From Moraxella bovis (GTDB lineage: Bacteria > Pseudomonadota > Gammaproteobacteria > Pseudomonadales > Moraxellaceae): a stretch of 64,000 nucleotides of DNA. Position 1 is the first letter of the stretch; every line of letters begins with the position of its first letter. This document shows positions 48,500 to 58,258 of this stretch, piece after piece. The position numbers and the translations under genes were made by a program. The stretch covers positions 36,062 to 100,061 of the forward strand of contig NZ_MUXV01000002.1 of assembly GCF_002014975.1 (NCBI RefSeq), read 5' to 3'. The notes under the pieces were generated by a model. That model made no database searches. It worked only from the letters and a program-made list of their open reading frames with translations, and was not told the origin of the DNA.

Positions 48500-49918
48500 T
48501 TATGCCCCTACCTTGTTGTCTTGTGGCTCTGATTTGCCCACTTTTGCCTCAAATTCATGACGGAAATAGCGTAACGCACTCATGAGTGGCTCCATCGCCC
48601 CTGGGGCATGAGCACAAAAGGTCTTGCCAAGCCATAAATCTCGTGTCAGCTCGGACAATTTGTCAATGTCGTCCGCTTGCCCTTGTCCGTTTTCCATCGC
48701 ATCAAGGATTTTTACGCCCCACGGCAAGCCATCACGGCAAGGGGTACACCAACCGCATGATTCTCTTTGAAAAAACTGTTGTAAGTTTCTAGATAGGCTT
48801 ACCATGTCTTGCGTTTCATCCACGACCATCATAAGACACGTCCCAAGGCGTGAACCTGCCTTCATAATCGGGTCAAAATCCATGACAAGGTCAAGGTGCT
48901 CATCGCTTGCCGTCAAAAAGTCGGTACTCGCTCCGCCAGGTAGCCACGCCTTTAAGGTTAAGCCGTCCTGCATACCGCCAGCAAGATCAATCAGCTCACG
49001 AGCGGTATAGCCAAATGGCACTTCCCACAGCCCTGCGTCCTTGACACGACCGCTACACCCCATAATCTTAGTGCCAGGGGTAGTAGATTTGCCTTTGGTG
49101 TTTGGCAAGGATAAATACCACTCCACCCCATTTAACAAAATGGCAGGCATGTTGTTTAAGGTTTCAACGTTATTGACCACCGTTGGACGACCCCACGCCC
49201 CTGATACCTGGGGAAATGGCGGTTTGGTGCGTGGGTTGGCACGGCGACCCTCCAAACAGTTGATAAGAGCCGTCTCCTCGCCACAGATGTACCGCCCTGC
49301 CCCTGTGTGAACATGCAATTCAAAGTTAAACTCCGCCCCCAAAATACCCTCGCCTAGCAAGTTATTGGCGATACATTCGTTAATGGCGTTTTGTAATCGT
49401 TCGGCGGCTAGGACATATTCGCCACGAATAAAGATATAGCCCACGCTCGCCCCAATGGCATAAGCGGTAATGAGCATACCCTCAATAAGCTGAAACGGAA
49501 TCCGCTCCATAAGCAGACGGTCTTTAAACGTACCAGGTTCCATTTCATCGGCATTGCAAATCAAATACCGCACGCCACCGTCAGGCGGAGTCATAAACGT
49601 CCATTTTAGCCCTGCGTTAAAACCAGCACCGCCCCGCCCACGCACATTGGCGGTTTTAATCATTTCGCCGACTTCTTTGGGCGTTTTGGCAAGGGCATTT
49701 TTTAGCCCTTTAAAGCCGTCCAAGGCTTCATAATCTGCCAATGTCAGCACTGCATCATGATGATACAGTCGCCATGTCAAAGGGTGCGTAAGCGACGTCG
49801 GTGCTTGACCGTCCGCCAGTCCTACGCCCCAGATTGGCGTTTTTTGGCGATTTAGTTGGCTTGGGGCAAGTCCGTTTTTACGAGCATTGATTTGCTCGGC
49901 GACATTTGGTTTATTCAT
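48500..49918 (-). CDS. nuoF: NADH-quinone oxidoreductase subunit F
   Basis: A 472-residue NADH-binding subunit carrying FMN and cluster N3. FMN/NADH site: RGRGGAGFNAGLKWTF and GAYICGEETAL-like GAGRYICGEETALINCLEGR; N3 Cys in ESCGWCTPCRDGLPWG plus a Cys in KTFCAHAPGA. About 40 residues longer at the N-terminus than E. coli NuoF. Overlaps nuoE by 4 bases. Confidence 0.97.
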   Translation of the reverse strand: MNKPNVAEQINARKNGLAPSQLNRQKTPIWGVGLADGQAPTSLTHPLTWRLYHHDAVLTLADYEALDGFKGLKNALAKTPKEVGEMIKTANVRGRGGAGFNAGLKWTFMTPPDGGVRYLICNADEMEPGTFKDRLLMERIPFQLIEGMLITAYAIGASVGYIFIRGEYVLAAERLQNAINECIANNLLGEGILGAEFNFELHVHTGAGRYICGEETALINCLEGRRANPRTKPPFPQVSGAWGRPTVVNNVETLNNMPAILLNGVEWYLSLPNTKGKSTTPGTKIMGCSGRVKDAGLWEVPFGYTARELIDLAGGMQDGLTLKAWLPGGASTDFLTASDEHLDLVMDFDPIMKAGSRLGTCLMMVVDETQDMVSLSRNLQQFFQRESCGWCTPCRDGLPWGVKILDAMENGQGQADDIDKLSELTRDLWLGKTFCAHAPGAMEPLMSALRYFRHEFEAKVGKSEPQDNKVGA

Positions 49919-50424
49919 GCGTATTGCTCCAACAATAGACTGACCTCAGACGGCAACACAGGTCCATAAGTATCCTCATCAATCAGCACGCTCGCCCCCT
50001 TATCGCAGTTGCCAAGACAGCAAATGGGAAGCAGGGTAAAACGACCGTCTTTTGTGGTTTGCCCATAATCAATGCCAAGCTCACACTTAAAAGCGTCCGC
50101 CAATGCCTCATAGCCGTTCAGATAGCAAGCGATAGAATCACAAATCAAAATCACATGGCGACCGACTGGCATCCGATAAATGCGGTTAAAAAATGTCGCC
50201 ACGCCCTCCACGTCCGCCACAGGCATGGACAGCATATGGGCTATGGCGTGGACTTGGGCATCGTCCACCCAGCCGTTACGCTTTTGGACGAGTTTTAGGG
50301 CATCAAGCACCGCCGCCCTCGGTTGTGGGTAGTGATGAATGTGATGATGAATGCCGTCAATTTCTTGGGGCGTTAAAATGGCGTGAATGTCTACTTTGGG
50401 GGTTTTGTCGGTTACTATTTTCAT
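49915..50424 (-). CDS. nuoE: NADH-quinone oxidoreductase subunit E
   Basis: A 169-residue [2Fe-2S] subunit with thioredoxin-like fold. Cluster N1a Cys: ICDSIACYLNG and CCLGNCDKG. Now the first gene of the contiguous nuoE-N block, since the AraC relic on the other strand starts only 14 bases upstream. ATG 50424 is preceded by AAAAAAGGTCTTTT with AAGG. Confidence 0.96.
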   Translation of the reverse strand: MKIVTDKTPKVDIHAILTPQEIDGIHHHIHHYPQPRAAVLDALKLVQKRNGWVDDAQVHAIAHMLSMPVADVEGVATFFNRIYRMPVGRHVILICDSIACYLNGYEALADAFKCELGIDYGQTTKDGRFTLLPICCLGNCDKGASVLIDEDTYGPVLPSEVSLLLEQYA

Positions 50425-50484
50425 AAAAGACCTTTTTTATGAACAGCTTGCGAAGCTGGCTACATCTGCTAGCTAAATTCATGT

Positions 50485-50493
50485 ATTGTAACA
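50485..50493 (-). promoter_or_regulatory. candidate promoter of nuoE-N
   Basis: Minus strand extended -10 TGTTACAAT (hexamer TACAAT at 50490-50485); no good -35 at 17 bp. The predicted leader to the nuoE ATG is about 55 bases and holds a CAGCTTCGCAAGCTG palindrome. It lies inside the inserted DNA, so it is not the ancestral nuo promoter. Confidence 0.4.
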
Positions 50494-50521
50494 TAAACTT
50501 ACACAGTGTTGCGTTCAAATT

Positions 50522-50554
50522 TTACACAAAGTTACCGTGCAAAATTTTGTGTAA
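50522..50554. repeat. inverted repeat in the AraC-nuoE region
   Basis: TTACACAAA (50522-50530) and TTTGTGTAA (50546-50554), perfect 9-bp arms, 15-base spacer. Possible operator of the lost AraC regulator or plain hairpin. Confidence 0.4.
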
Positions 50555-51242
50555 GTATTTAGTAAGAATTGTTCTTATTTTTCTACCGTCCACCGTGCCA
50601 TATCCTTTTGCCCAAAGGGGCGGTAAAACTTGCTGCAAAAACACAACTCACATTTTAAGGGCGGGGGATATTGCCTTGTTTTGTGGGATAGCCCACTGCA
50701 TACAAAATGCCAATGCTGACACACATCGCTTGATTGATGCCACTTGTGCTATCCAAAGTATGTCAGGGGCATTTTTGGTCAATCAAGTTGGCAGCCAGAC
50801 CGATTGCACAATGCTGTGCTTAAATTTTTATACCGACAAACACAGTAGCTTATTGGCAAATCTGCCAGATTTTTTTATTGTAACCTTAAATGAACAAACA
50901 CTGCATCCGTTGGTAAAGTTAATTAGTAATGAAGCTCAAAACCCCAATCAAATTGGCAATGCGTTTTTGGTGGATAATTTAGCCCAATCAATACTAGTAT
51001 ATATGTTGCATGCTTTGCCTAATGAAAAATTAGGTGGTGTATCAAAGGCATATCAGCACCCTAGGCTGTCAGAATTGATTACCCAAATTGCCATTGAGAC
51101 AGGGTTTGGCTCACAAACCAATTTTAATCGTGCATTTAAAGCACATTATGGCATATCTCCAAGCACTTATCGCCTAACGCCAATATCAATGCAATAACAT
51201 CAAAATAACAAAAGCCATTTAAAACAGACAAATGATACGCCA

Positions 51243-52538
51243 CTAATGCGATGATAATGCCAACTGCACCGCATGCTGTATCACAGGGTCGTTTTTGGCG
51301 ACATTGACATCGGTGGGGAGCGTAAAGTTTGGTGGATTTGCCACCAGTATATCAGGCTGTGTGCCGACAATGGCATTTATCGTGCCGTCTGGGGCAAGCC
51401 CAAGCTGTTTGGCATAGCGGACAGCAAAATGGGTGTTGGGCAAAATCGTAATCATGGGGTCAGTGCCTACGCCATCGCCACGAGTGGGCGTCCCCACCAA
51501 AGTGGCAAACTGTGTGTATTTTGCAAAAATCGCCAAAGTTTCTGCCGAACTGTACACATCGTTGTCCACCAATAGATAAATTTTACCGCCAAACCCAATG
51601 CCGTTTGGGTCCATATCCACACGCAAAGGCTGAACTTCTTGATAGGCAAATGTATCCAAAATCCGTGCCAAATCTGCCGACACAGGCAACGCCTTTGCCA
51701 CCTGCGTGCGGTCAATGTCGGTCATCGCGGGGCGAGTGGCTTTGTAGGCGTCCATGTGCGTGCCTTGTTTAAAAAAGCTATACAAATCAAGCGACAAGGG
51801 GCGAGCTGTGATGGCAGGCAACAAAAACTGCGTCCAATAGCGAGTATCGCCCCCTGCATTGGTGCGAATATCTATAATCAAAGCAGGATAATGTTTGATT
51901 TTTTGCAAATAACGCATCACAGCGTGGCGTTCGTCCATATCCAGTAGACTCAAATGGGTCAGCTCACGCACCGACAAATAGCCCACCTGATTGGGTACAA
52001 CATCAAACATCTGCACATTGGCAGGCACAGCAATTTGGGCATCAATTTTGGCAATTTTATCACGGCGTGCTTGTTCTTCTTGGGATTTGGTCATACCAAT
52101 TTCGGTAGCATAGGCTTGTTGCAAGCGTTTATCACGAGTCAAATGGGTATAAATCTGCCAGCGATAATCGTCGTGATTGCTTTGACTATAAATGCCAATG
52201 GCGTATTGCACATCGGCTTTGGTCATCATATGGGTGTGTTCGTTGTCCAATTTGTCAAGCACATCGTTTAACAAAAAGAAAAACTCGGTGGGATTTTTTG
52301 CCTGCATAATATGGGCTTTGTGCTTGGCATAATCAGCAACAAAATCATAGCCTGTGGCGTTTTTTTGGGCTTGCAATAAGGGATATTCTTGTTTGATTAA
52401 ATCAAACACATAGTCAAAATCTTCTGCTTTTTGTACTTCAAAGGGCTTGGGATTGGGTTTGGGGGCTGGGTCATAAAATACCCAAGCGGTGAGTGCCAAT
52501 AATGTAATGATTAGGGGCAAGACAATGGCTTTTTTCAT
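51243..52538 (-). CDS. S41 family (C-terminal-processing-like) peptidase
   Basis: A 431-residue serine peptidase-like protein, membrane-anchored or secreted by an N-terminal hydrophobic segment (about 4-22). The S41 fold is shown by GYLSVRELTHLS, the strand-loop LIIDIRTNAGGDTRYW, the nucleophile region NDVYSSAETLAIFAKY and VGTPTRGDGVGTDP. The catalytic Ser is in YSSAETL; the Lys expected some 25 residues later in CTP proteases is not obvious, so it belongs to the tricorn/IRBP-like branch rather than Prc. No PDZ domain is seen. Role unknown. It is on the nuo strand, inserted between nuoCD and nuoE. Confidence 0.85.
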   Translation of the reverse strand: MKKAIVLPLIITLLALTAWVFYDPAPKPNPKPFEVQKAEDFDYVFDLIKQEYPLLQAQKNATGYDFVADYAKHKAHIMQAKNPTEFFFLLNDVLDKLDNEHTHMMTKADVQYAIGIYSQSNHDDYRWQIYTHLTRDKRLQQAYATEIGMTKSQEEQARRDKIAKIDAQIAVPANVQMFDVVPNQVGYLSVRELTHLSLLDMDERHAVMRYLQKIKHYPALIIDIRTNAGGDTRYWTQFLLPAITARPLSLDLYSFFKQGTHMDAYKATRPAMTDIDRTQVAKALPVSADLARILDTFAYQEVQPLRVDMDPNGIGFGGKIYLLVDNDVYSSAETLAIFAKYTQFATLVGTPTRGDGVGTDPMITILPNTHFAVRYAKQLGLAPDGTINAIVGTQPDILVANPPNFTLPTDVNVAKNDPVIQHAVQLALSSH

Positions 52539-52568
52539 TTTTTTAACCGTTCAATATAAAATACTGGT

Positions 52569-52787
52569 TTATAATAAATCACGCAGTGAACTTATTACCC
52601 CAAAACAGGCAAATGCCAATAACACCACCGCCGATAGTATCATACTTATTTTGATAAAGATGCCATTGGCAATTTTGGCAAACAAATAAGCGTATAATAA
52701 CAACAGGCCATAATCCAATACCACCCAAGTCAAAGTTAATATCACTGCTGAGATAAGCTTATCATAAGCGACTGCAAAAAAAAACAA
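52569..52787 (-). pseudogene. C-terminal fragment of a LysE-like membrane exporter
   Basis: A 72-codon frame without ATG (TTG at the 5' end, inside a T-rich run). It reads AYDKLISAVILTLTWVVLDY, GLLLLYAYLFAKIANGIF and KISMILSAVVLLAFACFGV, resembling the last two or three helices of LysE/RhtB exporters. The N-terminal two-thirds are absent; a stop and AT-rich inverted repeat precede it. Family call is tentative. Confidence 0.4.
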
Positions 52788-52802
52788 AATGACTTTGAAT
52801 TT

Positions 52803-52834
52803 TTATTAATATTAATCAATATTGATATTAATAA
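52803..52834. repeat. AT-rich inverted repeat
   Basis: TTATTAATA / TATTAATAA with a 14-base inner part that is itself near-palindromic (TTAATCAATATTGA). It marks the junction upstream of the LysE-like fragment. Confidence 0.5.
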
Positions 52835-52955
52835 ATCATTGAATTGATTTTTTAATTTTATTTTTGGAAATACATGATTTTTATTTTGATTTTTAATGCT
52901 TGGCAATCACAAAGATAATGGCAACGACACAAAATAAAACGATGATTAAATAATG

Positions 52956-53235
52956 TCACATACCACTCACTTGATACAATAAGCCACTTACCATAATACA
53001 AGCGGCAAAAATGCTGATTTTTAAACCTGTTTGGCGATTGTCTTGTAAATGGGTCTTGGTGTTATTTGGGACAGTTTTATTGGCAAGCACAGACATCAAA
53101 CCAACAACACCAATAATAACAAATAAAATCAAGCCAAATACTGTTTTGCTAAGCCCTCCATTTTCATATAAATACACAATAGCAAAAAACCAAAAAGCCA
53201 ATACCGCCAATCAAATTGATCAAAAATCTACCCAT
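52956..53235 (-). pseudogene. small membrane protein, frameshifted in a T6 run
   Basis: ATG 53235 has a strong AAGGGAG three bases upstream and opens MGRFLINLIGGIGFLVF, then runs out of frame. If the T6 run (A6 on plus at 53184-53189) is read as T5, it continues AIVYLYENGGLSKTVFGL, ILFVIIGVVGLMSVLANK and on to LLYQVSGM, giving a coherent protein with three helices. After that TGA the same frame goes on HYLIIVLFCVVAIIFVIAKH to a TAA, so a nonsense change may have cut off a last helix. Two lesions suggest decay. Follows nuoCD by 56 bases. Confidence 0.6.
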
Positions 53236-53291
53236 AAACTCCCTTAGGTTTTTAGTGGTGCATAATCATAAAAATCACACACCATTAACTA

Positions 53292-55040
53292 TCACCTATC
53301 ACAATCCGCCATCACAATATCAATACTTGCCAAATAAATAATCGCATCTGATACCAAAGAGCCGTTAATCACAGACGGCATTTGTTGCAAGTGGGCAAAG
53401 GTTGGGGTACGGATACGAGTGCGGTAGCTCATCGTTGAGTTGTCGGACGTTACATAATAGCTGTTTAGCCCTTTTACGCCTTCTACCATACAGGCACTCT
53501 CCCCTTGTGGCATGACAGGCCCCCACGACACCGACACAAAGTGGTTGATGAGCGTTTCAATGTCTTGTAAGGTGCGGTCTTTTGGCGGCGGCACGGCAAG
53601 CGGGTGTTCGGCTTTATACGCTCCGCTTGGCATATTATTTAGGCATTGCTCAATGATACGCAGTGATTGGCGAATCTCTTCAATTTTTACCAAGCAACGG
53701 TCATAGGCATCGCCGTTATAAAAGACAGGCACATCAAATTCAAAATTCTCATAGCCCAAATACGGACGGGCTTTACGCAAATCAAACTCCACGCCCGTGG
53801 CACGCAGACCTGCCCCTGTTACCCCCCACGCTAGGGCGTGTTTGGCATCGTACTGGGCAACCGCTTGCGTGCGTCCTTTCAGCACCGTGTTGGTCATTGT
53901 CGCCTTAAAGTACTCATCAATGCGTTTTGGCATCCAATTTAAAAATTCTCTCACCAATCTGTCCCAGCCATTTGGCAAATCCATCGCCGTACCACCAATT
54001 CTAAACCACGCAGGGTGCATCCGATAGCCCGTTACCGCCTCAATGATGTCGTACGCCTTTTGACGGTCGGCAAACATATAAAACACAGGGGTCATACCGC
54101 CCGCATCTTGGATAAACGTCCCCCAATAGAGCAAGTTATTGGTAATCCTAAATAATTCACTCATCATAATGCGAATGGTGTTGGCTCGGTCAGGCACCGT
54201 GATGCCAGCAAGTTTTTCCACCGCCATAATGTACGGAAGTTCATTCATCACCCCACCCAAATAGTCAATGCGGTCGGTGTAGGGAATGAACGAATGCCAA
54301 GTCTGACGCTCCGCCATTTTCTCCGCCCCACGATGATGATAGCCAATATCAGGGATACAGTCCACAATCTCTTCGCCGTCCAGCTGTAACACCAGACGAA
54401 ACGCTCCGTGTGCGGACGGGTGGTTTGGACCGATATTTAGGAACATAAAGTCTTCGTCTCGCCCTGAGCGTTTCATTCCCCATTCTTCGGGGACGAATCG
54501 TAGATTTTCTTGTTCAAATTGCTGTTTGGCGGTGTTCAAAAAATACGGCGTAAACTCGGTCGCACGGGCGTGATATTCTTTACGCAGTGGGTGTCCTTCC
54601 CAGTATTTGGGCAATAAAATGCGTGTCAGGTGCGGATGTCCGTCAAACACCACGCCAAACATATCCCACACCTCTCGCTCATACCAGTTGGCATTGGGGT
54701 AGATTTGTGTGGCGGACGGAATACTCTCGCCCTCACGCAAAGCGACTTTAATGCGAATGTCCGAGTTTCGCTCCAAACTCATCAGATGATAAAACACCGT
54801 AAAATCGCTGGCAGGTTGCCCATAGCGGTGCTTACGAAGCCTTTCATCAATGGCGGACAAATCCACCAGCATCACAAAAGGCTTGGGTAATTTACGCAAA
54901 TACAGCAATAAATCAAGCACTTGGGCTTTGTCCACCCACACGGTCGGAATGCCGTCAGCGGTCTCTTGGACGGTCAGCCCTGTAAACTTAGAGTTTAATT
55001 CGGTTAAAATCTCAAAATCGTGAATGTGGTGAATGCTCAT
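53292..55040 (-). CDS. nuoCD: NADH-quinone oxidoreductase subunits C and D, fused
   Basis: A 582-residue fusion of the 30-kDa (C) and 49-kDa (D) subunits of complex I, as in E. coli and Pseudomonas. The C part (about 1-180) has [23 protein letters not shown] and [15 protein letters not shown] segments; the D part starts near [20 protein letters not shown] and carries [20 protein letters not shown] and ends IVMADCDR, lining the quinone site. It is isolated: EamA lies 73 bases upstream and a decayed membrane gene lies downstream. Confidence 0.97.
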   Translation of the reverse strand: MSIHHIHDFEILTELNSKFTGLTVQETADGIPTVWVDKAQVLDLLLYLRKLPKPFVMLVDLSAIDERLRKHRYGQPASDFTVFYHLMSLERNSDIRIKVALREGESIPSATQIYPNANWYEREVWDMFGVVFDGHPHLTRILLPKYWEGHPLRKEYHARATEFTPYFLNTAKQQFEQENLRFVPEEWGMKRSGRDEDFMFLNIGPNHPSAHGAFRLVLQLDGEEIVDCIPDIGYHHRGAEKMAERQTWHSFIPYTDRIDYLGGVMNELPYIMAVEKLAGITVPDRANTIRIMMSELFRITNNLLYWGTFIQDAGGMTPVFYMFADRQKAYDIIEAVTGYRMHPAWFRIGGTAMDLPNGWDRLVREFLNWMPKRIDEYFKATMTNTVLKGRTQAVAQYDAKHALAWGVTGAGLRATGVEFDLRKARPYLGYENFEFDVPVFYNGDAYDRCLVKIEEIRQSLRIIEQCLNNMPSGAYKAEHPLAVPPPKDRTLQDIETLINHFVSVSWGPVMPQGESACMVEGVKGLNSYYVTSDNSTMSYRTRIRTPTFAHLQQMPSVINGSLVSDAIIYLASIDIVMADCDR

Positions 55041-55113
55041 AATACCAACTTTTGTTTGTGTTTGTTAATTTGTTTAACTTAATTTAATTTGGTGCTTGCG
55101 GTTTAAAGCGAAT

Positions 55114-56034
55114 TTATTTAGTTATTTTTGCCAATAAACTTTGGTGCATTTGGTTGATTAGAACAATGCCCATTATAATAAAAATCGCTCCAACAAAAAA
55201 TTGATAGGTTGGCAATTCACTTAAAAACACCCAAGCCATAACAACTGCAAAAATAGGTTCGGATAATTCTGTAACCTGCACTTTTGCTGCTGTCAAATAA
55301 TTTAAAGCCTTAGTTGTGCAATAAAATCCCAGTATGGTGGGCAATACTGCTAATGCCAATACATTCATTACAATCAAAGCATTCCAATCAATGTGGTGTA
55401 TGTTATTTAAATAAGGAAAAAATAAATACATACTACCGAACATCATAAATAATCTCGTTAAATAAATTCCACCATTTAAAGAGAATTTTTTTACCAAAAC
55501 CGAAAAAACACCATAGCCACTACCTGCCGTAATTGCATTTAATAGCATATTTAAATTACTACCACCAGACCACGATATTGCAAATATTCCAATAATCGCC
55601 AATAATGTCCCTAAAATAGCGGAAATTGTTAATTTCTCGTTTAATAAAATCTTCCCAAATAGCAATGCCGAAACAGAGGCGGAAGCCATTAAAACAACCA
55701 CAACATTTGATGCAAAACCATATTGATAAGCGGTTGTTTCAAAGAAAAATAACACAAAAATACCCAAAAATGCACAGATAGCTATTTTAGTCAGTAGATT
55801 TAACCAATTTAAATCTGATGTTATTTCACTATTAACAATTTCTTTTTTTTGTACTGATAATGGTTTATTAGCCAAAACCAAACTCAATATCACAAAAGCA
55901 CAAACCGTCTTAAAAAAAGCAATATCTTGTGGACTTAACCCATTTTGTAGCAAAACCTTACTAAATACCCCAATGGACGCATTAAGAGCAGCAGCCGATA
56001 ATGCCAACAAAACTCCCAACATTGCCTTAGACAT
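55114..56034 (-). CDS. EamA/DMT-family exporter
   Basis: A 306-residue ten-helix drug/metabolite transporter with the duplicated EamA domain. N-terminal half includes SAAALNASIGVFSKVLLQNG; the second half has VTELSEPIFAVVMAWVFLSE, the usual 'EP..a...a...l.E' signature. ATG 56034 has AGAAGGGAG upstream and overlaps the desaturase stop by 8 bases, so the two are coupled. Codons are markedly AT-rich compared with nuo genes, as in the desaturase; the pair looks acquired. Substrate unknown, perhaps the desaturase product or a related metabolite. Confidence 0.88.
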   Translation of the reverse strand: MSKAMLGVLLALSAAALNASIGVFSKVLLQNGLSPQDIAFFKTVCAFVILSLVLANKPLSVQKKEIVNSEITSDLNWLNLLTKIAICAFLGIFVLFFFETTAYQYGFASNVVVVLMASASVSALLFGKILLNEKLTISAILGTLLAIIGIFAISWSGGSNLNMLLNAITAGSGYGVFSVLVKKFSLNGGIYLTRLFMMFGSMYLFFPYLNNIHHIDWNALIVMNVLALAVLPTILGFYCTTKALNYLTAAKVQVTELSEPIFAVVMAWVFLSELPTYQFFVGAIFIIMGIVLINQMHQSLLAKITK

Positions 56035-56968
56035 ACTCCCTTCTCCATAACTGTTGCCACATAGAAGGGTTTTTATTGCTAGAAATAAAAATTCCGCCAA
56101 ATCTTTCATTTATGGAACGATACTCATCATCTTGCATTAAAATATGATGAGCTTTTTTTAAGTTCCAAAATGGAATAGCAGGAAATAAATGATGAATCAG
56201 GTGGTAATTTTCTCCGTGCATTCCAGTAAAAAAATGCTCCATAAAATGACTAAAACGATTTCTTGAAATTTCTATATTACTTTTAGCATAAGCAATCATA
56301 GGATAATGTTCAGCCAATTCAATAAACCAAGTTATCATTTGAAATACAGTAAAGTAAGGCAAAAGCCAATATAATAAATAAAATTTATATCCAACAAAAT
56401 AAGTTCCTATTGCAAAAAATAAAATATGAACCAATAAAATTTTTAACAGTTCTTTTTTATTTGCACTAGACATCAGACGATTTACAAATAAATATTTTAT
56501 ATTTGAAAATAATTTTAAACATAAAATTGGAGCAATAAAAAATCTCCAAAAAAATTCTCTTTTATTATAAGTATCAAAAACACCTGATGACTTATAGTAT
56601 TCATAATCAGGGTCTAAATCCGTACCTATTTTTGGGTGATGATTTTTGACGTGCGATTGCGCATAACTATCCCAGCTTTGAAAAATTAGATAACCTGAAA
56701 AATAAGTCCCAAGTATTTTTCCAAACTTTTTATTTTTCGTTAATGCAGAGTGAGATGCTTCGTGTAATATTGTAGCCAAAGCCCTTTGGCGACTACCAAT
56801 AATTAGCAAAGTTAAAGGTAAAAACCAATAAGAGTATTCACTTAATGCAATAGCAAATACAATCAAAGCAAAATCCACACCCAATGCAATCGGGGCGTGC
56901 CAATTATCATACACATAAAGAGATTTAATCTGTTTTAAAATTTCTCTATCAAACTTCTTATGTTGCAT
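56027..56968 (-). CDS. membrane fatty-acid desaturase family protein
   Basis: A 313-residue di-iron membrane protein with the three His boxes: HEASHSAL, HVKNHHPKIGTDLDPDYEYY and HGENYHLIHHLFPAIPFWNL. Four or more hydrophobic helices separate them. This pattern is that of small desaturases (including those acting on specialised metabolites such as RtxC-type enzymes), so the substrate may be an acyl chain or a small molecule. ATG 56968 has AAGGGG eight bases before it. Strongly AT-rich; paired with the EamA gene; inserted between nuoB and nuoCD. Confidence 0.88.
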   Translation of the reverse strand: MQHKKFDREILKQIKSLYVYDNWHAPIALGVDFALIVFAIALSEYSYWFLPLTLLIIGSRQRALATILHEASHSALTKNKKFGKILGTYFSGYLIFQSWDSYAQSHVKNHHPKIGTDLDPDYEYYKSSGVFDTYNKREFFWRFFIAPILCLKLFSNIKYLFVNRLMSSANKKELLKILLVHILFFAIGTYFVGYKFYLLYWLLPYFTVFQMITWFIELAEHYPMIAYAKSNIEISRNRFSHFMEHFFTGMHGENYHLIHHLFPAIPFWNLKKAHHILMQDDEYRSINERFGGIFISSNKNPSMWQQLWRREYV

Positions 56969-57021
56969 TACATGACCCCTTGTCAATTCCTAGTTAATGA
57001 ATTTTACTCACAAAACAAAAT

Positions 57022-57690
57022 TCACTCCACATTATCAGGACTTCTTAAATTCTTAACCGCAATCCTTTCCGCATTTTTTCTATCCCGTTCTGGGGTCATA
57101 ATCGGCTGATACACGCCTTGGTCAAGATGAATGCCAAGCGGACGGCGTTCTTTTTGGATAGACTCTTGTAGGAGCATAATCGCCTGAATCAAGGCTTCTG
57201 GGCGGGGCGGACAGCCGGGGATATAGACATCCACAGGGATAATCTTGTCCACGCCCTGCACCACCGAATAAATGTCGTACATACCGCCCGAGTTGGCACA
57301 CGCCCCCATTGAGATGACCCATTTGGGTTCTAGCATTTGCTCGTACAACCTAAGGATAACAGGTGCCATTTTGACAAAACAAGTCCCCGCCACAATCATC
57401 ACATCGGCCTGACGGGGCGACGCCCGAATGACTTCCGCCCCAAAGCGAGACAAGTCGTGTACGCCTGTCAAAGTCGTGGCATATTCCACATAACAACAGC
57501 TTGTGCCAAAGTTAAACGGCCATAAGGAATGCTTGCGACCCCAGTTGGCGGCGGCGTGGGCAAGATTTTCAAGATTGCCCAAAAAGATGTTTTTTTCAAC
57601 TTCGTCAGTGGTAATGTCGTCCACCACTTGACGAGTGGTGTAGGGATATTGGTTGACGTTTTCATTGGGGCGGGTTAGGGTGTATTTCAT
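57022..57690 (-). CDS. nuoB: NADH-quinone oxidoreductase subunit B
   Basis: A 222-residue subunit carrying cluster N2, the last Fe-S cluster before quinone. Ligands: adjacent Cys in [11 protein letters not shown], Cys in [11 protein letters not shown] and [14 protein letters not shown] 57690 gives the usual [10 protein letters not shown] start; a second ATG lies two codons upstream. The tail ([20 protein letters not shown]) is typical. Separated from nuoA by an inserted small gene and from nuoCD by two. Confidence 0.96.
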   Translation of the reverse strand: MKYTLTRPNENVNQYPYTTRQVVDDITTDEVEKNIFLGNLENLAHAAANWGRKHSLWPFNFGTSCCYVEYATTLTGVHDLSRFGAEVIRASPRQADVMIVAGTCFVKMAPVILRLYEQMLEPKWVISMGACANSGGMYDIYSVVQGVDKIIPVDVYIPGCPPRPEALIQAIMLLQESIQKERRPLGIHLDQGVYQPIMTPERDRKNAERIAVKNLRSPDNVE

Positions 57691-57769
57691 AATCATCTTT
57701 TAAATTGCTGGTTATTAAACTGGCGGATTGGGCTTGAATTGATTTGATAAATTTAAATTTAAAAAAAAA

Positions 57770-58258
57770 TTAACTTTCCCAGCTTACTTTATTAAAATTA
57801 CCGTCCAAATCAAATTTAACCGCTAAAATTTGGTCGGATTGTTCTGGGTCGATCATATAATCCATTACAATTTGACAATCTTCGCCATACCAACTGCTAA
57901 CCGATTGCAATTTTAATAATTTAACAAAATTTTCATTGGTTAAATCATCATTTTCAATCAATGCCGTTAATGTTGGCAAATCATATTCATCAATCTCATC
58001 AACATAATAATTGACAAAATAATCATCGTCATTTAAATAATTAACAAGTTCAATGACCGCTTTTTGGTGAAGTTTGTCAATATTTTGAAAATGATTGGCG
58101 GATTTATCCAAAAATTCTATGGTGGGTTTGGTATTTTTATCATCTACCCACAATAGAATTTCAATCGGATTTTCATTGATTTGGGGAATATGAATTTCAT
58201 TTTCCCAAATATACAAATTATCAAAATTTAATTCGCCAAAATAGGAATGGGTCGTCAT
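57770..58258 (-). CDS. small acidic protein, DUF2004-like
   Basis: A 162-residue, very acidic protein (many Asp, Glu, Asn) with alternating strands. The end MDYMIDPEQSDQILAVKFDL then DGNFNKVSWES recalls the DUF2004 family ('DY.ldp..sdqiL.V.fd..G....i.wES'), members of which often lie beside toxin genes as putative immunity proteins; this is from memory. AAGGAAAT precedes the ATG. It sits alone between nuoA and nuoB with no toxin in reach. Low G+C relative to the nuo genes suggests a late arrival. Confidence 0.7.
   Translation of the reverse strand: MTTHSYFGELNFDNLYIWENEIHIPQINENPIEILLWVDDKNTKPTIEFLDKSANHFQNIDKLHQKAVIELVNYLNDDDYFVNYYVDEIDEYDLPTLTALIENDDLTNENFVKLLKLQSVSSWYGEDCQIVMDYMIDPEQSDQILAVKFDLDGNFNKVSWES

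Larger units (their letters stand above)
50439..51197 (+). pseudogene. AraC-family regulator with first helix-turn-helix deleted
   Basis: The frame is open for 252 codons, but only part is regulator-like. Residues about 70-170 match the cupin-type ligand domain (HILRAGDIALFCGIAHCIQ). The DNA-binding domain reads HPRLSELITQIAIETGFGSQ then TNFNRAFKAHYGISPSTYR: 'HPRLSELI', normally at the domain start, is joined straight to the second HTH, with about 40 residues of the first HTH missing. The N-terminal ~60 residues (from MNSLRSWLHL) look like chance translation. It is probably non-functional as an activator, though it could act as a partial binder. Only gene on the plus strand inside the nuo region. 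Confidence 0.65.
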
